Below are positions 1-9,600 of a stretch of DNA of 35,521 nt, one piece after another; position 1 is the first letter of the stretch, and every line of letters begins with the position of its first letter. This stretch comes from a virus. The stretch lies in IMG/VR virus record IMGVR_UViG_3300048433_000995, positions 1-35,521 of that record. One strand, 5' to 3'. A program made the position numbers and the translations under genes. A model generated the notes under the pieces. The model did not search any database. It had not been told where the DNA came from and worked only from the letters and a program-made list of their open reading frames with translations.

Positions 1-1191
1 CGTATGATACCTTTTGCTGACTTGATTCAGATTACTCATTTAAAACTACAGCAGGTTATTGCCAAGGTTGTGCCTGACGGTGTATTTATTGATGCTGATG
101 GTTTAAATGAAGTAGACCTAGGTACAGGAGCAGCATACAATCCTGAAGATGCATTAAGACTATATTTCCAAACGGGTAGTGTTATTGGTAGAAGCTATAC
201 AGGCGATGGTGAATTTAACAACGCAAGAGTACCAATACAGCAGCTAACATCAAACTCAGGTGCATCTAAAGCACAAATGCTGATAGGTAACTATAATCAT
301 TATCTAAACCAAATCAGAAATGTAACAGGTCTTAATGAAGCCAGAGATGGTAGCACACCTGACCCGAATGCTTTAGTTGGTTTACAGAAACTAGCAGCAG
401 CAAATTCAAATACTGCAACTAGACATATATTAGATGGAAGTCTTTATGTGTATAGGTCACTAGCAGAAAGTTTATCTTACAGAGTAAGTGATGTATTAGA
501 GTATGCAGACTTTAAGGATGAATTTATTAATAAGATAGGTAAGTATAATGTATCTATATTAAATGATATAAATGAGCTATACTTATATGACTTTGGAATA
601 TTTATTGAAGTATCTCCTGATGAGGAGCAGAAATCTCAGCTTGAGCAAAACATTCAAATGGCATTATCTAAAGGAGATATAAATCTTGAGGATGCTATTG
701 ATATTCGTGAGATTAGAAATATTAAGTTAGCTAATCAGTTACTAAAAGTAAAACGTAAAGCTAAGCAAGAGAGAGAAGAAAAGATGGCTATGCAGCAACA
801 AGATAGGCAAGCACAGCAACAAATGCAGTCTCAGCAGTTAGCTGCTCAAACATCTATGCAAAAAATGCAAGCAGAAGCTCAGGCTAAAATGCAACTTAAG
901 CAAGCAGAGGTAGCTTTTGAAATAGAGAAATTAAAGAATGAAGCAATGCTCAAAGAGAGGCTAATGGATAAAGAGTTTAGTCTTAATATGCAGCTAAGAG
1001 GTATGGAATCACAGCAGCTTCAGAATAGAGAAGACCAAAGAGAAAAAGCTAAGTCAGATAGAATTAGCCAACAAAACTCTGAGCAATCAAAACTAATAAA
1101 TCAAAGAAAGAATAATTTACCACCTATGACCTTTGAATCTAACGAGGATAGTCTAGATGGATTTGACCTAGCTGAGTTTGAACCTAGGTAA
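1..1191 (+). CDS. Portal protein, C-terminal part (5' end outside window)
   Basis: The portal is the dodecameric ring through which DNA enters and leaves the capsid. The frame is open to the left edge, so the Met at position 4 is probably internal and the N-terminal part is missing. Residues 110-175, counted from that Met (NEARDGSTPDPNALVGLQKL, then a NSNTATRHILD stretch), match the C-terminal half of crAss-like phage portals as I remember them. From about residue 205 an acidic helix leads into a long Gln/Lys/Glu-rich coiled coil (235-355) and an acidic tail. The neighbours, scaffold-like and capsid genes, agree with this. The terminase large subunit would be expected immediately upstream. 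The identification is by recall of the family, not by a search. Confidence 0.82.
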   Translation, partial: RMIPFADLIQITHLKLQQVIAKVVPDGVFIDADGLNEVDLGTGAAYNPEDALRLYFQTGSVIGRSYTGDGEFNNARVPIQQLTSNSGASKAQMLIGNYNHYLNQIRNVTGLNEARDGSTPDPNALVGLQKLAAANSNTATRHILDGSLYVYRSLAESLSYRVSDVLEYADFKDEFINKIGKYNVSILNDINELYLYDFGIFIEVSPDEEQKSQLEQNIQMALSKGDINLEDAIDIREIRNIKLANQLLKVKRKAKQEREEKMAMQQQDRQAQQQMQSQQLAAQTSMQKMQAEAQAKMQLKQAEVAFEIEKLKNEAMLKERLMDKEFSLNMQLRGMESQQLQNREDQREKAKSDRISQQNSEQSKLINQRKNNLPPMTFESNEDSLDGFDLAEFEPR

Positions 1192-1212
1192 AAAACATAA
1201 TTATTTTTTGTT

Positions 1213-1220
1213 TAATTTTG
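1213..1220 (+). promoter_or_regulatory. Weak candidate -7 box before scaffold gene
   Basis: TAATTTTG fits the TAnnTTTG pattern of the Bacteroidota housekeeping sigma factor and lies 17 bases before the scaffold start. No TTTG or TTG -33 element is found at 17-23 bases, and the region is very T-rich, so it may be chance. Confidence 0.25.
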
Positions 1221-1236
1221 CATAAAATCAAATCAA

Positions 1237-2355
1237 ATGGAAATTAAAGTAAAAGAAGTAGGTGTTGTTGAGGAAAAGTCTGTACAGCAAGTTGAACAGG
1301 AGTTACTCGAAAAGCACGAAGAAAAGTTAAATGAAGAGGTTGAATCTGAAGAAACGACTGATGTTGTTGCTCAAGAAGAAACCGAAAGTGTAGAGACAGA
1401 AGTTGAAACACAAGAAGATACAGCTCAACCCTCAGAGCTAAATGAGGAAAGTGTTCTTTCATTTATTAAGAATAAGTACGGAAGAGAAATTAATTCTCTT
1501 GATGAGCTTACAGCAGCTCAGGAATCTGAAGAGATGCCTGAAGATGTTGCAGCTTATTATAAGTACAAAAAAGAAACAGGGCGAGGAATTGATGACTTTG
1601 TTAGATTAAACAAAGACTTTGATGAATTGACCCCTGATACATTGCTACGAGAATATCTTAGTGCAACTGAAGAAGGATTAGACTCCGAAGACATTGATAT
1701 GCTAATGGAGGACTACTCATATGATGAGGATGTAGATGATGATGCTGACATTAAGAAAATCAAAATAGCAAGAAAAAAGACTATTGCTAAAGCTAAGAAG
1801 TATTTCAATGAGCAGAAGGAAAAGTACAGAGTTCCCCTTGAGTCAAGTGGGAGTTCTATTTCTGAAAGTGATGCGAAAGACCTTGAGGCATATAAACAAT
1901 ATATAGAGTCATCAAAGACTTACGAAGAAGAGTTACAAAGAAAGCGTGATTGGTTTTATAAGAAAACTGATAACGTATTCGGAAGTGAGTTCAAAGGTTT
2001 TGAGTTCACGCTTGACGATAAAAAGGTAACTTATTCTCCGGGTGATGCTACTGAACTAAAGAAAGCTCAATCTGACCCAAACAACTTCATAGGGAAGTTT
2101 TTGAATGAAGATGGACTTATCGAAGATGCAGTAGGATACCACAAGGCTTTGTCTATTGCAATGAATCCTGAAAAGTTTGCCAAGTTCTTTTACGAACAAG
2201 GTAAAGCAGAGGCAACTGACGATGTAATGCGTAAGACGAAAAACATTAATATGTCTGAACGTAAAACACCTGAAGTTACTTCTAAAGGCGGGATGCAAAT
2301 TAAATCTCTCGGCAACGACTCGGGTAGAGGTTTAAAAATTAGAAGTAAAAAATAA
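1237..2355 (+). CDS. Acidic capsid-assembly / scaffold-like protein
   Basis: This 372-residue protein lies between portal and capsid genes, the usual place for a scaffold or capsid-assembly protein that templates the head and is then lost. Residues 1-75 are very rich in Glu and Val. The middle (about 95-180) is acidic and helical, with a DEDVDDDADIKKIKIARKK stretch that changes abruptly from acidic to basic. Residues 200-330 are Lys/Glu-rich and probably helical. The end is basic (GRGLKIRSKK), like the C-terminal capsid-binding tail of known scaffolds. No catalytic motif is visible. The role is inferred mainly from position and composition. Confidence 0.6.
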   Translation: MEIKVKEVGVVEEKSVQQVEQELLEKHEEKLNEEVESEETTDVVAQEETESVETEVETQEDTAQPSELNEESVLSFIKNKYGREINSLDELTAAQESEEMPEDVAAYYKYKKETGRGIDDFVRLNKDFDELTPDTLLREYLSATEEGLDSEDIDMLMEDYSYDEDVDDDADIKKIKIARKKTIAKAKKYFNEQKEKYRVPLESSGSSISESDAKDLEAYKQYIESSKTYEEELQRKRDWFYKKTDNVFGSEFKGFEFTLDDKKVTYSPGDATELKKAQSDPNNFIGKFLNEDGLIEDAVGYHKALSIAMNPEKFAKFFYEQGKAEATDDVMRKTKNINMSERKTPEVTSKGGMQIKSLGNDSGRGLKIRSKK

Positions 2356-2380
2356 GTTTAAAAATTAAAAAAGAAAAATT

Positions 2381-3850
2381 ATGGCAGGAAGTGTCCAAAC
2401 AACCCCCGGGTTTGATTTGCAGCCAAGTGCACAGCAAGTCCCACTCGCAACAAATTATATTACCAACTTTGATTTCTTGAATCAGTATCTACCTGATACT
2501 TATGAGAAAGAATTTGAGAGATATGGTAATCGTACAATCTCCTCATTCCTTAGAATGGTAGGAGCAGAAATGCCTTCTAACTCTGACCTTATCAAATGGG
2601 CTGAGCAAGGAAGACTTCACACTAAATATGTAAACTGTACTTCAGCAGCTACTTATACGCCACCAGCGGCAGTAGCTTATGTAGATACAGCTACAATCAC
2701 CATCAACGATACGTTAGTACCTAACCGTGCTACTACTATAGGAACAGCAGGTTCTATTGCTATCAGAGTAGGTCAAACTATTATGATTAGCTCTAAAACA
2801 ATTGCAGCTGGTGTAGCTACTACTAACAAAGCTATTGTAACAGATGTAGATACTGCGGCAGGAACTATTGATGTAGCGTTTTACGATGCACAAGGTTTTG
2901 CTAATGGCGATGCAACTAATGTTTTTGAAATATTTGTTTATGGTTCTGAGTTTAAAAAAGGACAAGCTGGAATGACAGGTTCTTTAGAAGCAGACGATGA
3001 GATTTTTGAAACATCTCCAATTATCCTTAAAGATAAGTATGCAGTATCAGGTTCTGATATGGCTCAAATCGGATGGGTAGAAGTAACTACTGAAAACGGT
3101 GCTACAGGATACCTTTGGTACTTAAAATCAGAGCACGAAACTCGTTTACGTTTTGATGATTACTTAGAGACCTCAATGATTGAAGCAGTTCCTGCTGAAG
3201 CAGGTTCAGGTGCAATTGCAGCAGGTGGTGCTGTAGGTAACAAAGGAACTGAAGGTATTTTTTACACAGTAGAGAATAGAGGAAATGTATGGTCAGGAGG
3301 AAACCCTGAATCATTATCAGATTTTGACGACATTATCAGACGATTAGATAAGCAAGGTTCTATTGAAGAGAATGTTATTTTCTTGAACAGAAATTTTGGT
3401 TTTGATATCGATGATATGTTAGCAGCTCAAAATTCTTACGGTGCAGGTGGTACGTCTTACGGACTATTTGACAACGATAAGGATATGGCTCTTAACTTAG
3501 GTTTCACAGGATTCCGTAGAGGTTATGATTTCTACAAGACTGATTGGAAATACCTAAACGACCCAACTATGCGTGGTGGTCTTACAGGGGGTGAAGTTGT
3601 AAACGGATTATTAGTACCTGCGGGTTCTACTACTGTTTACGACCAAGTTCTTGGAAAGAACGCTAAGCGACCTTTCTTACACGTTCGATACAGAGCTTCA
3701 GAAACTGAAGACAGACGTTACAAAACGTGGATTACAGGTTCAGCAGGTGGTGCAATGAACAGCGACCTTGATGCAATGGAAGTACACTTCCTTTCTGAGA
3801 GAGCTGTATGTACTATGGGTGCAAACAACTTCTTTATATTTAAAGACTAG
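2381..3850 (+). CDS. Major capsid protein
   Basis: At 489 residues this fits the crAss-like HK97-fold capsid subunit, which is about this long because of an inserted domain. An N-terminal arm is followed by the conserved-looking segment SNSDLIKWAEQGRLHTKY (residues 67-84). Residues about 85-200 are Thr/Ala/Val-rich and beta-predicted, and they look like an insertion domain. The region after 200 (DEIFETSPIILKDKY and onward) and the C-terminal stretch with repeated aromatic/Gly motifs would complete the fold. It follows the scaffold-like gene by 25 bases in an A-rich leader and is closed by a strong terminator 16 bases after the stop, as expected for a very highly expressed gene. Confidence 0.85.
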   Translation: MAGSVQTTPGFDLQPSAQQVPLATNYITNFDFLNQYLPDTYEKEFERYGNRTISSFLRMVGAEMPSNSDLIKWAEQGRLHTKYVNCTSAATYTPPAAVAYVDTATITINDTLVPNRATTIGTAGSIAIRVGQTIMISSKTIAAGVATTNKAIVTDVDTAAGTIDVAFYDAQGFANGDATNVFEIFVYGSEFKKGQAGMTGSLEADDEIFETSPIILKDKYAVSGSDMAQIGWVEVTTENGATGYLWYLKSEHETRLRFDDYLETSMIEAVPAEAGSGAIAAGGAVGNKGTEGIFYTVENRGNVWSGGNPESLSDFDDIIRRLDKQGSIEENVIFLNRNFGFDIDDMLAAQNSYGAGGTSYGLFDNDKDMALNLGFTGFRRGYDFYKTDWKYLNDPTMRGGLTGGEVVNGLLVPAGSTTVYDQVLGKNAKRPFLHVRYRASETEDRRYKTWITGSAGGAMNSDLDAMEVHFLSERAVCTMGANNFFIFKD

Positions 3851-3866
3851 GAGTAACTAATATTAT

Positions 3867-3896
3867 AAGGGGTGTGAAATATCACCCCTTTTTTTT
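3867..3896 (+). terminator. Intrinsic terminator after major capsid gene
   Basis: An 8-base-pair stem, AAGGGGTG (3867-3874) with CACCCCTT (3883-3890), an 8-base loop and a run of eight T (3889-3896). It lies 16 bases after the capsid stop codon and should limit read-through into the next gene. Confidence 0.9.
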
Positions 3897-3916
3897 AAAA
3901 TTATAAATTAAATCAA

Positions 3917-4666
3917 ATGAAAAATAAAAAAATAGCTGTAGCAAAAACCTACAGATTAAAATCAGAAAGAGCTCCCTTATCGTTTATGATACCAACGAAA
4001 AGTTCTAGGAGCTATTCATTGCTTTACTTCGATGAAGAAAGAAATGAAAACAGACCACTTAGATATGCTAGAAACCAAAAGTCTCCATTTGAAGACGAGC
4101 AAGATGGTAATCTTATTTTAGAGCCAATTGTTTTTGAAGATGGTATGCTTCACGTTCCTAAAAATAATCCTGTACTACAAGAATTTTTACATTATCATCC
4201 TATGAATGGAAGTAAATTTGTAGAAATCGATGAAGCTAAGGATGCAGAAGAAGAGGTTGAAATTTTAAATCTTGAGGTTGATGCACTTGTTGAAGCAAGT
4301 AAGTTATCTATTGAGCAGATTGAATCATTATCTCGTGTATTGTTTGGTAAAGATACATCTAGAGTATCTACTGCTGAATTAAAAAGAGATATGTTGATTT
4401 TTGCTAAAAGCAATCCAAGTGATTTCTTAGAAGCTATTAATGACCCAACAGTAAAGGTTCAAGGTATAGTTCAATTATTCTTTGATAAAGGGTTATTAAC
4501 CTTTAGAAAAAACAAAAAGGAGATATGGTTTAATACACCATCTAACAAAACAAGAATGCTTGTTGTTCCATTCAATGAAGACCCATTGTATTTAGCAACA
4601 TCATACTTGCAGAGTGATGAAGGAATTGACTCACTAAAAATGCTTGAGAATCTTATAGAAGGATAA
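3917..4666 (+). CDS. Capsid-adjacent conserved phage protein, unknown function
   Basis: This 249-residue protein belongs, by recall, to a family that recurs immediately after capsid genes in crAss-like and other marine phages. Recognisable stretches are RPLRYARNQKSPFEDEQDGN (residues 48-67), a run around 118-160 containing NLEVDALVEASKLS and AELKRDML, and LATSYLQSDEGIDSLKMLE near the C-terminus. No enzyme motif, signal peptide or membrane segment is visible. The gene lies alone between two strong terminators, so its level is probably set by read-through from the capsid transcript and kept apart from the connector genes. A head-completion or minor virion role is an inference from position only. 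Confidence 0.7.
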   Translation: MKNKKIAVAKTYRLKSERAPLSFMIPTKSSRSYSLLYFDEERNENRPLRYARNQKSPFEDEQDGNLILEPIVFEDGMLHVPKNNPVLQEFLHYHPMNGSKFVEIDEAKDAEEEVEILNLEVDALVEASKLSIEQIESLSRVLFGKDTSRVSTAELKRDMLIFAKSNPSDFLEAINDPTVKVQGIVQLFFDKGLLTFRKNKKEIWFNTPSNKTRMLVVPFNEDPLYLATSYLQSDEGIDSLKMLENLIEG

Positions 4667-4689
4667 CGAGCATATATAGTATATATTAC

Positions 4690-4723
4690 AAGAGTCCGAT
4701 TTTCCATCGGACTCTTTTTTTTT
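4690..4723 (+). terminator. Intrinsic terminator, strong
   Basis: A perfect 11-base-pair stem, AAGAGTCCGAT (4690-4700) with ATCGGACTCTT (4706-4716), a 5-base loop and a T run through 4723. It separates the capsid-adjacent gene from the connector operon, whose promoter begins three bases further on. Confidence 0.93.
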
Positions 4724-4725
4724 GT

Positions 4726-4733
4726 TATCTTTG
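4726..4733 (+). promoter_or_regulatory. Bacteroidota-type promoter for connector/tail operon
   Basis: TATCTTTG matches the TAnnTTTG -7 box. It lies directly behind the terminator and 14 bases before the start at 4748, so the leader would be under ten bases. The -33 position falls in the terminator stem-loop, and no clear TTTG is present there. Confidence 0.62.
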
Positions 4734-4747
4734 TACAAAAGTTTATT

Positions 4748-5680
4748 ATGATAAACTCAGTAAGAAATACAGTCTTTTCGGTTCTTAACAAGAACAACTA
4801 TGGGTATATATCTCCACAGGATTTTAATCTTTTTGCTAAGCAAGCACAGCTAGAAATCTTTGAGAATTACTTTAGTAATTACAATACGGCTATAAATAAA
4901 GAGAACGCTAGGATATCAGGGTCTGAGTATGCTGATATGACAAAAGGTATAGAGGAGTCTATAGATACATTCTCAACAATAAGAAACTTTGACCAAAAAA
5001 ATTATAATAAATATTTTACACCATCTCAAATAACTACAGGAGATGATTACTATTTATTGAATAAGGTGTTGGCATATACTACATTCAGAATTAGTGGTAC
5101 TAATACTCTAGTTCAAGCATTGCAGTTAGTTGATGCTACAGCTACATTTACAACAACAGTTACTGTTGGGGATATTGTAGTTAACACAACTACTCTTGAA
5201 CAAGCAGAAGTCTTAAATGTACTTAGTGATACTCAATTAGCTTTAGACGAAGGTATATTTGCAGTAGTAGGAGACGGGTATTCTATATTTAAAAATGAAA
5301 GTTATGAAGCAGAGAAAGTAACTAACAGCAAGATTAGTATGCTAGCTAACTCATTGCTTACAGCACCTACTAAAACGTTTCCAGCATATTCTTTGAATAG
5401 TGATTCAATAACAGTATTGCCAAAAACAATAAACAATCCAGGACAGATATTTAGTCAGTATATTAGATACCCGAAAGACCCTAAGTGGACATATAGTACG
5501 TTATCAAGTGGAGAGCCTGTATTTGACCAATCGCAATCGGATTATCAAGACTTTGAGTTGCCAATTGATGATGAAGTAAATTTAGTAACTAAAATACTTC
5601 AATATTCAGGTATGCAAATAAGAGAAGCTCAGGTAGTTCAGTTTGCTAATTTAGAAGAACAAAAAGATAATCAACAATAA
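4748..5680 (+). CDS. Connector / ring protein (structural)
   Basis: This 310-residue protein opens a new transcription unit with its own TATCTTTG promoter. The N-terminus (NTVFSVLNKNNYGYISPQDF, residues 7-26) followed by a predicted amphipathic helix (FAKQAQLEIFENYFSNYN) resembles a structural protein found directly upstream of the P22 gp4-like adaptor in crAss-like phages. Residues 115-175 are Thr/Val-rich and beta-predicted, and the C-terminus is charged. The stop codon overlaps the next start as TAATG, so the two are translationally coupled. I infer a ring layer of the head-tail connector. A different minor virion role cannot be excluded. Confidence 0.6.
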   Translation: MINSVRNTVFSVLNKNNYGYISPQDFNLFAKQAQLEIFENYFSNYNTAINKENARISGSEYADMTKGIEESIDTFSTIRNFDQKNYNKYFTPSQITTGDDYYLLNKVLAYTTFRISGTNTLVQALQLVDATATFTTTVTVGDIVVNTTTLEQAEVLNVLSDTQLALDEGIFAVVGDGYSIFKNESYEAEKVTNSKISMLANSLLTAPTKTFPAYSLNSDSITVLPKTINNPGQIFSQYIRYPKDPKWTYSTLSSGEPVFDQSQSDYQDFELPIDDEVNLVTKILQYSGMQIREAQVVQFANLEEQKDNQQ

Positions 5681-6603
5681 TGGCATATATATCAGAATAT
5701 CAATATTATGAAAATGGAGGAGTTGACCCTAAAGATGCAAATTGGGGTTCATACCAATATGTCAGCTTGTATGATATAGTCAACAACTTTATGTTGATGT
5801 ATAATGGAAACCATTCACTTGTAAATAACGAGGAAAGATTTAAGGTATTGTTTCACGCAAAGCGAGCAATACAAGAACTTAATTACGATGCGTTCAAGGA
5901 AGTTAAAATACTAGAGCTATCTGTAACTGACAACTTAAGATTTGTTTTACCTTCTGACTATGTAAATTGGATTAGAGTAAATATATATAAAGATGGTTTA
6001 TTAAGACCATTAACTGAGAATATTCAGACTAATTATTCAAATGCATATCTTCAAGATAATGAAGGTAATATTTTATTTGATGTAGATGGTAATATACTTA
6101 GACCTCAGTTTTCAACTATAGATTTCGATAGAATTAAAAACAAAAAGAAAAGTATATATTTAAATCAAGGAAGCCAGTTTGATGGTATGGAAGGATATCT
6201 TTACGAAGGAAATTGGTATTTTGATTATGGCATTGGTGCTAGATATGGTTTAAATACAGAAACAGCAAATGCAAATCCTACATTTAAGATAGATAAAAGT
6301 TCAGGTGTTATAAACTTTAGTTCAGGTATGAGTGGAGAGCTTTGTATACTTGAATATGTATCTGATGGTATGGAAGGCGGGGATGACTCTAAAATTAGTG
6401 TAAATAAATTATTTGAAGATTATGTGTATGCATATATAGAGTATGCCATACTAAATAGTAAACTCAATGTGCAGGAGTACGTTGTACGAAGAGCACAGAA
6501 GAGAAAGACTGCTTTATTGAGAAACGCTAAGATAAGAATAAGCAACATCCATCCGGGACGATTGTTAATGAATCTAAGAGGTCAAGATAAGTGGATAAAA
6601 TAA
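5680..6603 (+). CDS. Head-tail adaptor / tail tubular protein (P22 gp4-like)
   Basis: This 307-residue protein would extend the portal channel and dock the tail hub. Residues 25-95 (SLYDIVNNFMLMYNGNH, then VLFHAKRAIQELNYDAFKEV) form the helical N-terminal signature I recall for crAss-like tail tubular proteins related to P22 gp4 and T7 gp11. The middle is beta-rich and the last 60 residues are helical and very basic (VRRAQKRKTALLRNAKIR), suited to nucleic-acid or connector contact. It is coupled to the previous gene by TAATG and is followed after one base by the giant tail gene. No catalytic residues of a muramidase, as found in P22 gp4, are evident. Confidence 0.72.
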   Translation: MAYISEYQYYENGGVDPKDANWGSYQYVSLYDIVNNFMLMYNGNHSLVNNEERFKVLFHAKRAIQELNYDAFKEVKILELSVTDNLRFVLPSDYVNWIRVNIYKDGLLRPLTENIQTNYSNAYLQDNEGNILFDVDGNILRPQFSTIDFDRIKNKKKSIYLNQGSQFDGMEGYLYEGNWYFDYGIGARYGLNTETANANPTFKIDKSSGVINFSSGMSGELCILEYVSDGMEGGDDSKISVNKLFEDYVYAYIEYAILNSKLNVQEYVVRRAQKRKTALLRNAKIRISNIHPGRLLMNLRGQDKWIK

Positions 6604-6604
6604 T

Positions 6605-9600
6605 ATGGCGAATATTACAAGAAACTTTATAAAAGGCAGAATGAATAAGTCGGTTGATGAGCGACTTATACCTGATGGCGAATATGTAGATGCGGTTAAT
6701 GTCCGCATGGGCTCTACTGAAAACTCTGAGATTGGTGTAATAGAAAACACTAAGGGTAACTTAGGTTTAACTAAATTATCATTTAATGGAACGGATTTAA
6801 GTACATCTGCTAGATGTATTGGTGCATATGAGGATGGAGCTAACGAAACGATATATTGGTTTGTTCACGATAGTAACTTTCCTATATCTGCGGGAGCACC
6901 AAATGGTAAGATAGACCTGATAGTATCATATAACGCTAAGGACGCTATAATTAATTATCACGTTATTAGTGTTGGTCAACTTACATCTACAGACACCACG
7001 CTAAACTTTGACCCTGAATATTTGATAACAGGTGTAGACTTGGTAGAAAACTTATTGTTTTTTACAGATAATAAGAATGCACCTAGATTTATAAATATAA
7101 AGAGTGCGTATCCTGAGCCAAACGCATCGGGTGTTGACTACAATGGAAACTCAGATTTACTAGCTGAGAGATTATTGGTTATAAAAAGACCACCACTATA
7201 TGCACCTTCTATTAATTTAAGAAGTACGGGAGATGAAGAAGAAAATTATTTAGAAGACAGGTATATATGTTTTGCATATAGATATAAGTATGCAGATGGA
7301 GAATATTCAGCAACATCTCCATTTTCAGAACCTGCATTCTCACCCAAAAATTTTGAGCTTAGTACAAATAGTTACTTAAATGAGGGAATGGTGAATAAAT
7401 TTAATTCAGTTACTGTTGGTTACGATACAGGAGGACCGTTAGTAGAAAGTATTGAATTATTATTTAAAGAAGCTCAAAATAGCATAATAAAAGTTATAGA
7501 TAAATTTAATAAAAAAGACAGAGGATTTGCAGATAACACAACTGAATCGTATTATTTCGATAACAGTAATATATTTACAATACTTCCTGACTCTGAGATA
7601 TTAAGACTATATGACAATGTACCACGTTTTGCTTTAGCCCAAACAGTAATGGGTAATAGGCTTATATATGGTAATTATATAGATGGATATAACTTAGAAA
7701 GAAACGGTGTTAAAACACAAATAGAATATACGGTTGATTTAATTAGTGAGCCTAATTCAGGAAAAATAATAGAAGCAACTACAACAACTCAAGTTGTTTA
7801 TGAAATACCAACAAGGTCATCAGGAAGTAGAATCGTAAATGTAGGTATTATTGATTTAACAGAAATAACAAATGATTTAAAGAAAGGTTCTGTTTTAAGT
7901 TTTGATATAACTTGGGACCATTCAAAAAATGGAGGTGCTACATATGATGGTTGGTTTGCACCAAACTTTACTCCCACTCAACAATCTCCTGAATTGAGTA
8001 TTGCTGTAAGTTTTGTTTTACCTCAGGATTATTCAAATATATATGAATTGGTAAATAGTTCTGAATTTCAAAGTTCGGTTGGTACTTCAGCTAACATAAA
8101 GCCTGTTTACGCACCTTCTCCTGATTTAACTTCCTGCGAAGGAATTACTTTTACAGATGACTTTAATTGTATAATACCTGATGAATTAGATGCACCATCA
8201 ACAAGTGGAAGCATAAAAAAATATGCTAGTGCCACTAGCGGTGCTAACCTTGTAGGAGCTACTGCATATCAAAATAATGAACCTATTATAGTTGATAATT
8301 TTGGCACTATAGGAGATGACAGAATAATTATACAAGCTCCTTATATGAGATTTGTTGATGACCAAACAAATGGAGCTGATACAACTCAAGACGCTTATGA
8401 GTTTTATGACATAATTTTTGCTTCTGCTAGTTTTCAATCTTCAGATAGCCCGGGTAGCCTTCATAGTAATAGAGGATACGAAATAGGTATAGTGTATATG
8501 GACGATTATGGTCGTTCAAGCACAGCACTTGTAAGTGACAATAATTCATTACACATTCCTTGTAGTGCATCTTCAAGTAAAAATAATATAAAAGTTACTA
8601 TACCAACAAGGCAAATTGCACCTGAGTGGGCTACTTATTATAAGTTTGCAATAAAGCCTGATGAAGAAAATTATGACACTATATACTCGTTTATATATTA
8701 TCAAACAACAGATGGTAACGAAGCATATTTTTTATTAGAAGGAGAAAATGCACAAAAAGTAGAAAAAGGAGATAGGCTTATTATAAAAGCAGATGCTTCA
8801 GGACCTGCTGTAACTTGTAAATATGTTACTGTTTTAGAAAAACAATCTTACGCTTCGGGTGATTTAGCTACAGATAGTTTTGCAGGTGTTTATATAAAAT
8901 TAAGTACGCAGAACTTAAATATAATTTTACAACAAAACGCTACAATAACTCAAGGGCTTCAAAGAGGAGAAAGAAATAATGAAACCGAATATGGGTTTTA
9001 TACGCAATTTAGTGGAGCTAATCCTCCGGGAAAATATGCAGGTGTTAAGTATCCTATGTCAACATATGATGGAGCTACTTGGACTGATTTTGATGTACCT
9101 TTAGGCAGTAGGGTTTCTATTGATTTGAATTTTTATAGAAATGGGGGAGGTAGTTGCGACCAAATTAAAATGACCTTAAACACAACAATGGTTGCTACTA
9201 GAGATTATGATGATATGTTTGATTTCTTTATAGGAGAAAACTTTCAATCAGAATTAGACCAAGCAAACTTTTATGGTAGCGGTCAGTATAATGAATTTTT
9301 AACAACAAAAGGAGCATTTGCTCAGCCAAGTATAGCTAGAAACTTATTTTATTGGGAGAATGGAACAGGAGCTACTCCTAGTTTTTTAACTATGTGGGGA
9401 ACGGTTGCTTGTGGTGGAGGAGGTGCTATTTCTGCAAACAGGAGACCCGTAGCAATTGCCACTATAATTGTATACAGAGCTGATGGAACTATAATATTTG
9501 AAACTCAGCCTCAAGACGCATTGCCTGATGTTTGGTTTGAATCTGCCGATACATACGAAATTGATTCAAATGGATTCCACGAGGGAAATCAGCAAACACA

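Noticed and set aside
4471-4797. 108-residue open frame on the minus strand
   Set aside because: It lies antisense to the end of the capsid-adjacent gene, crosses a terminator hairpin and a promoter, and its product has no coherent composition.
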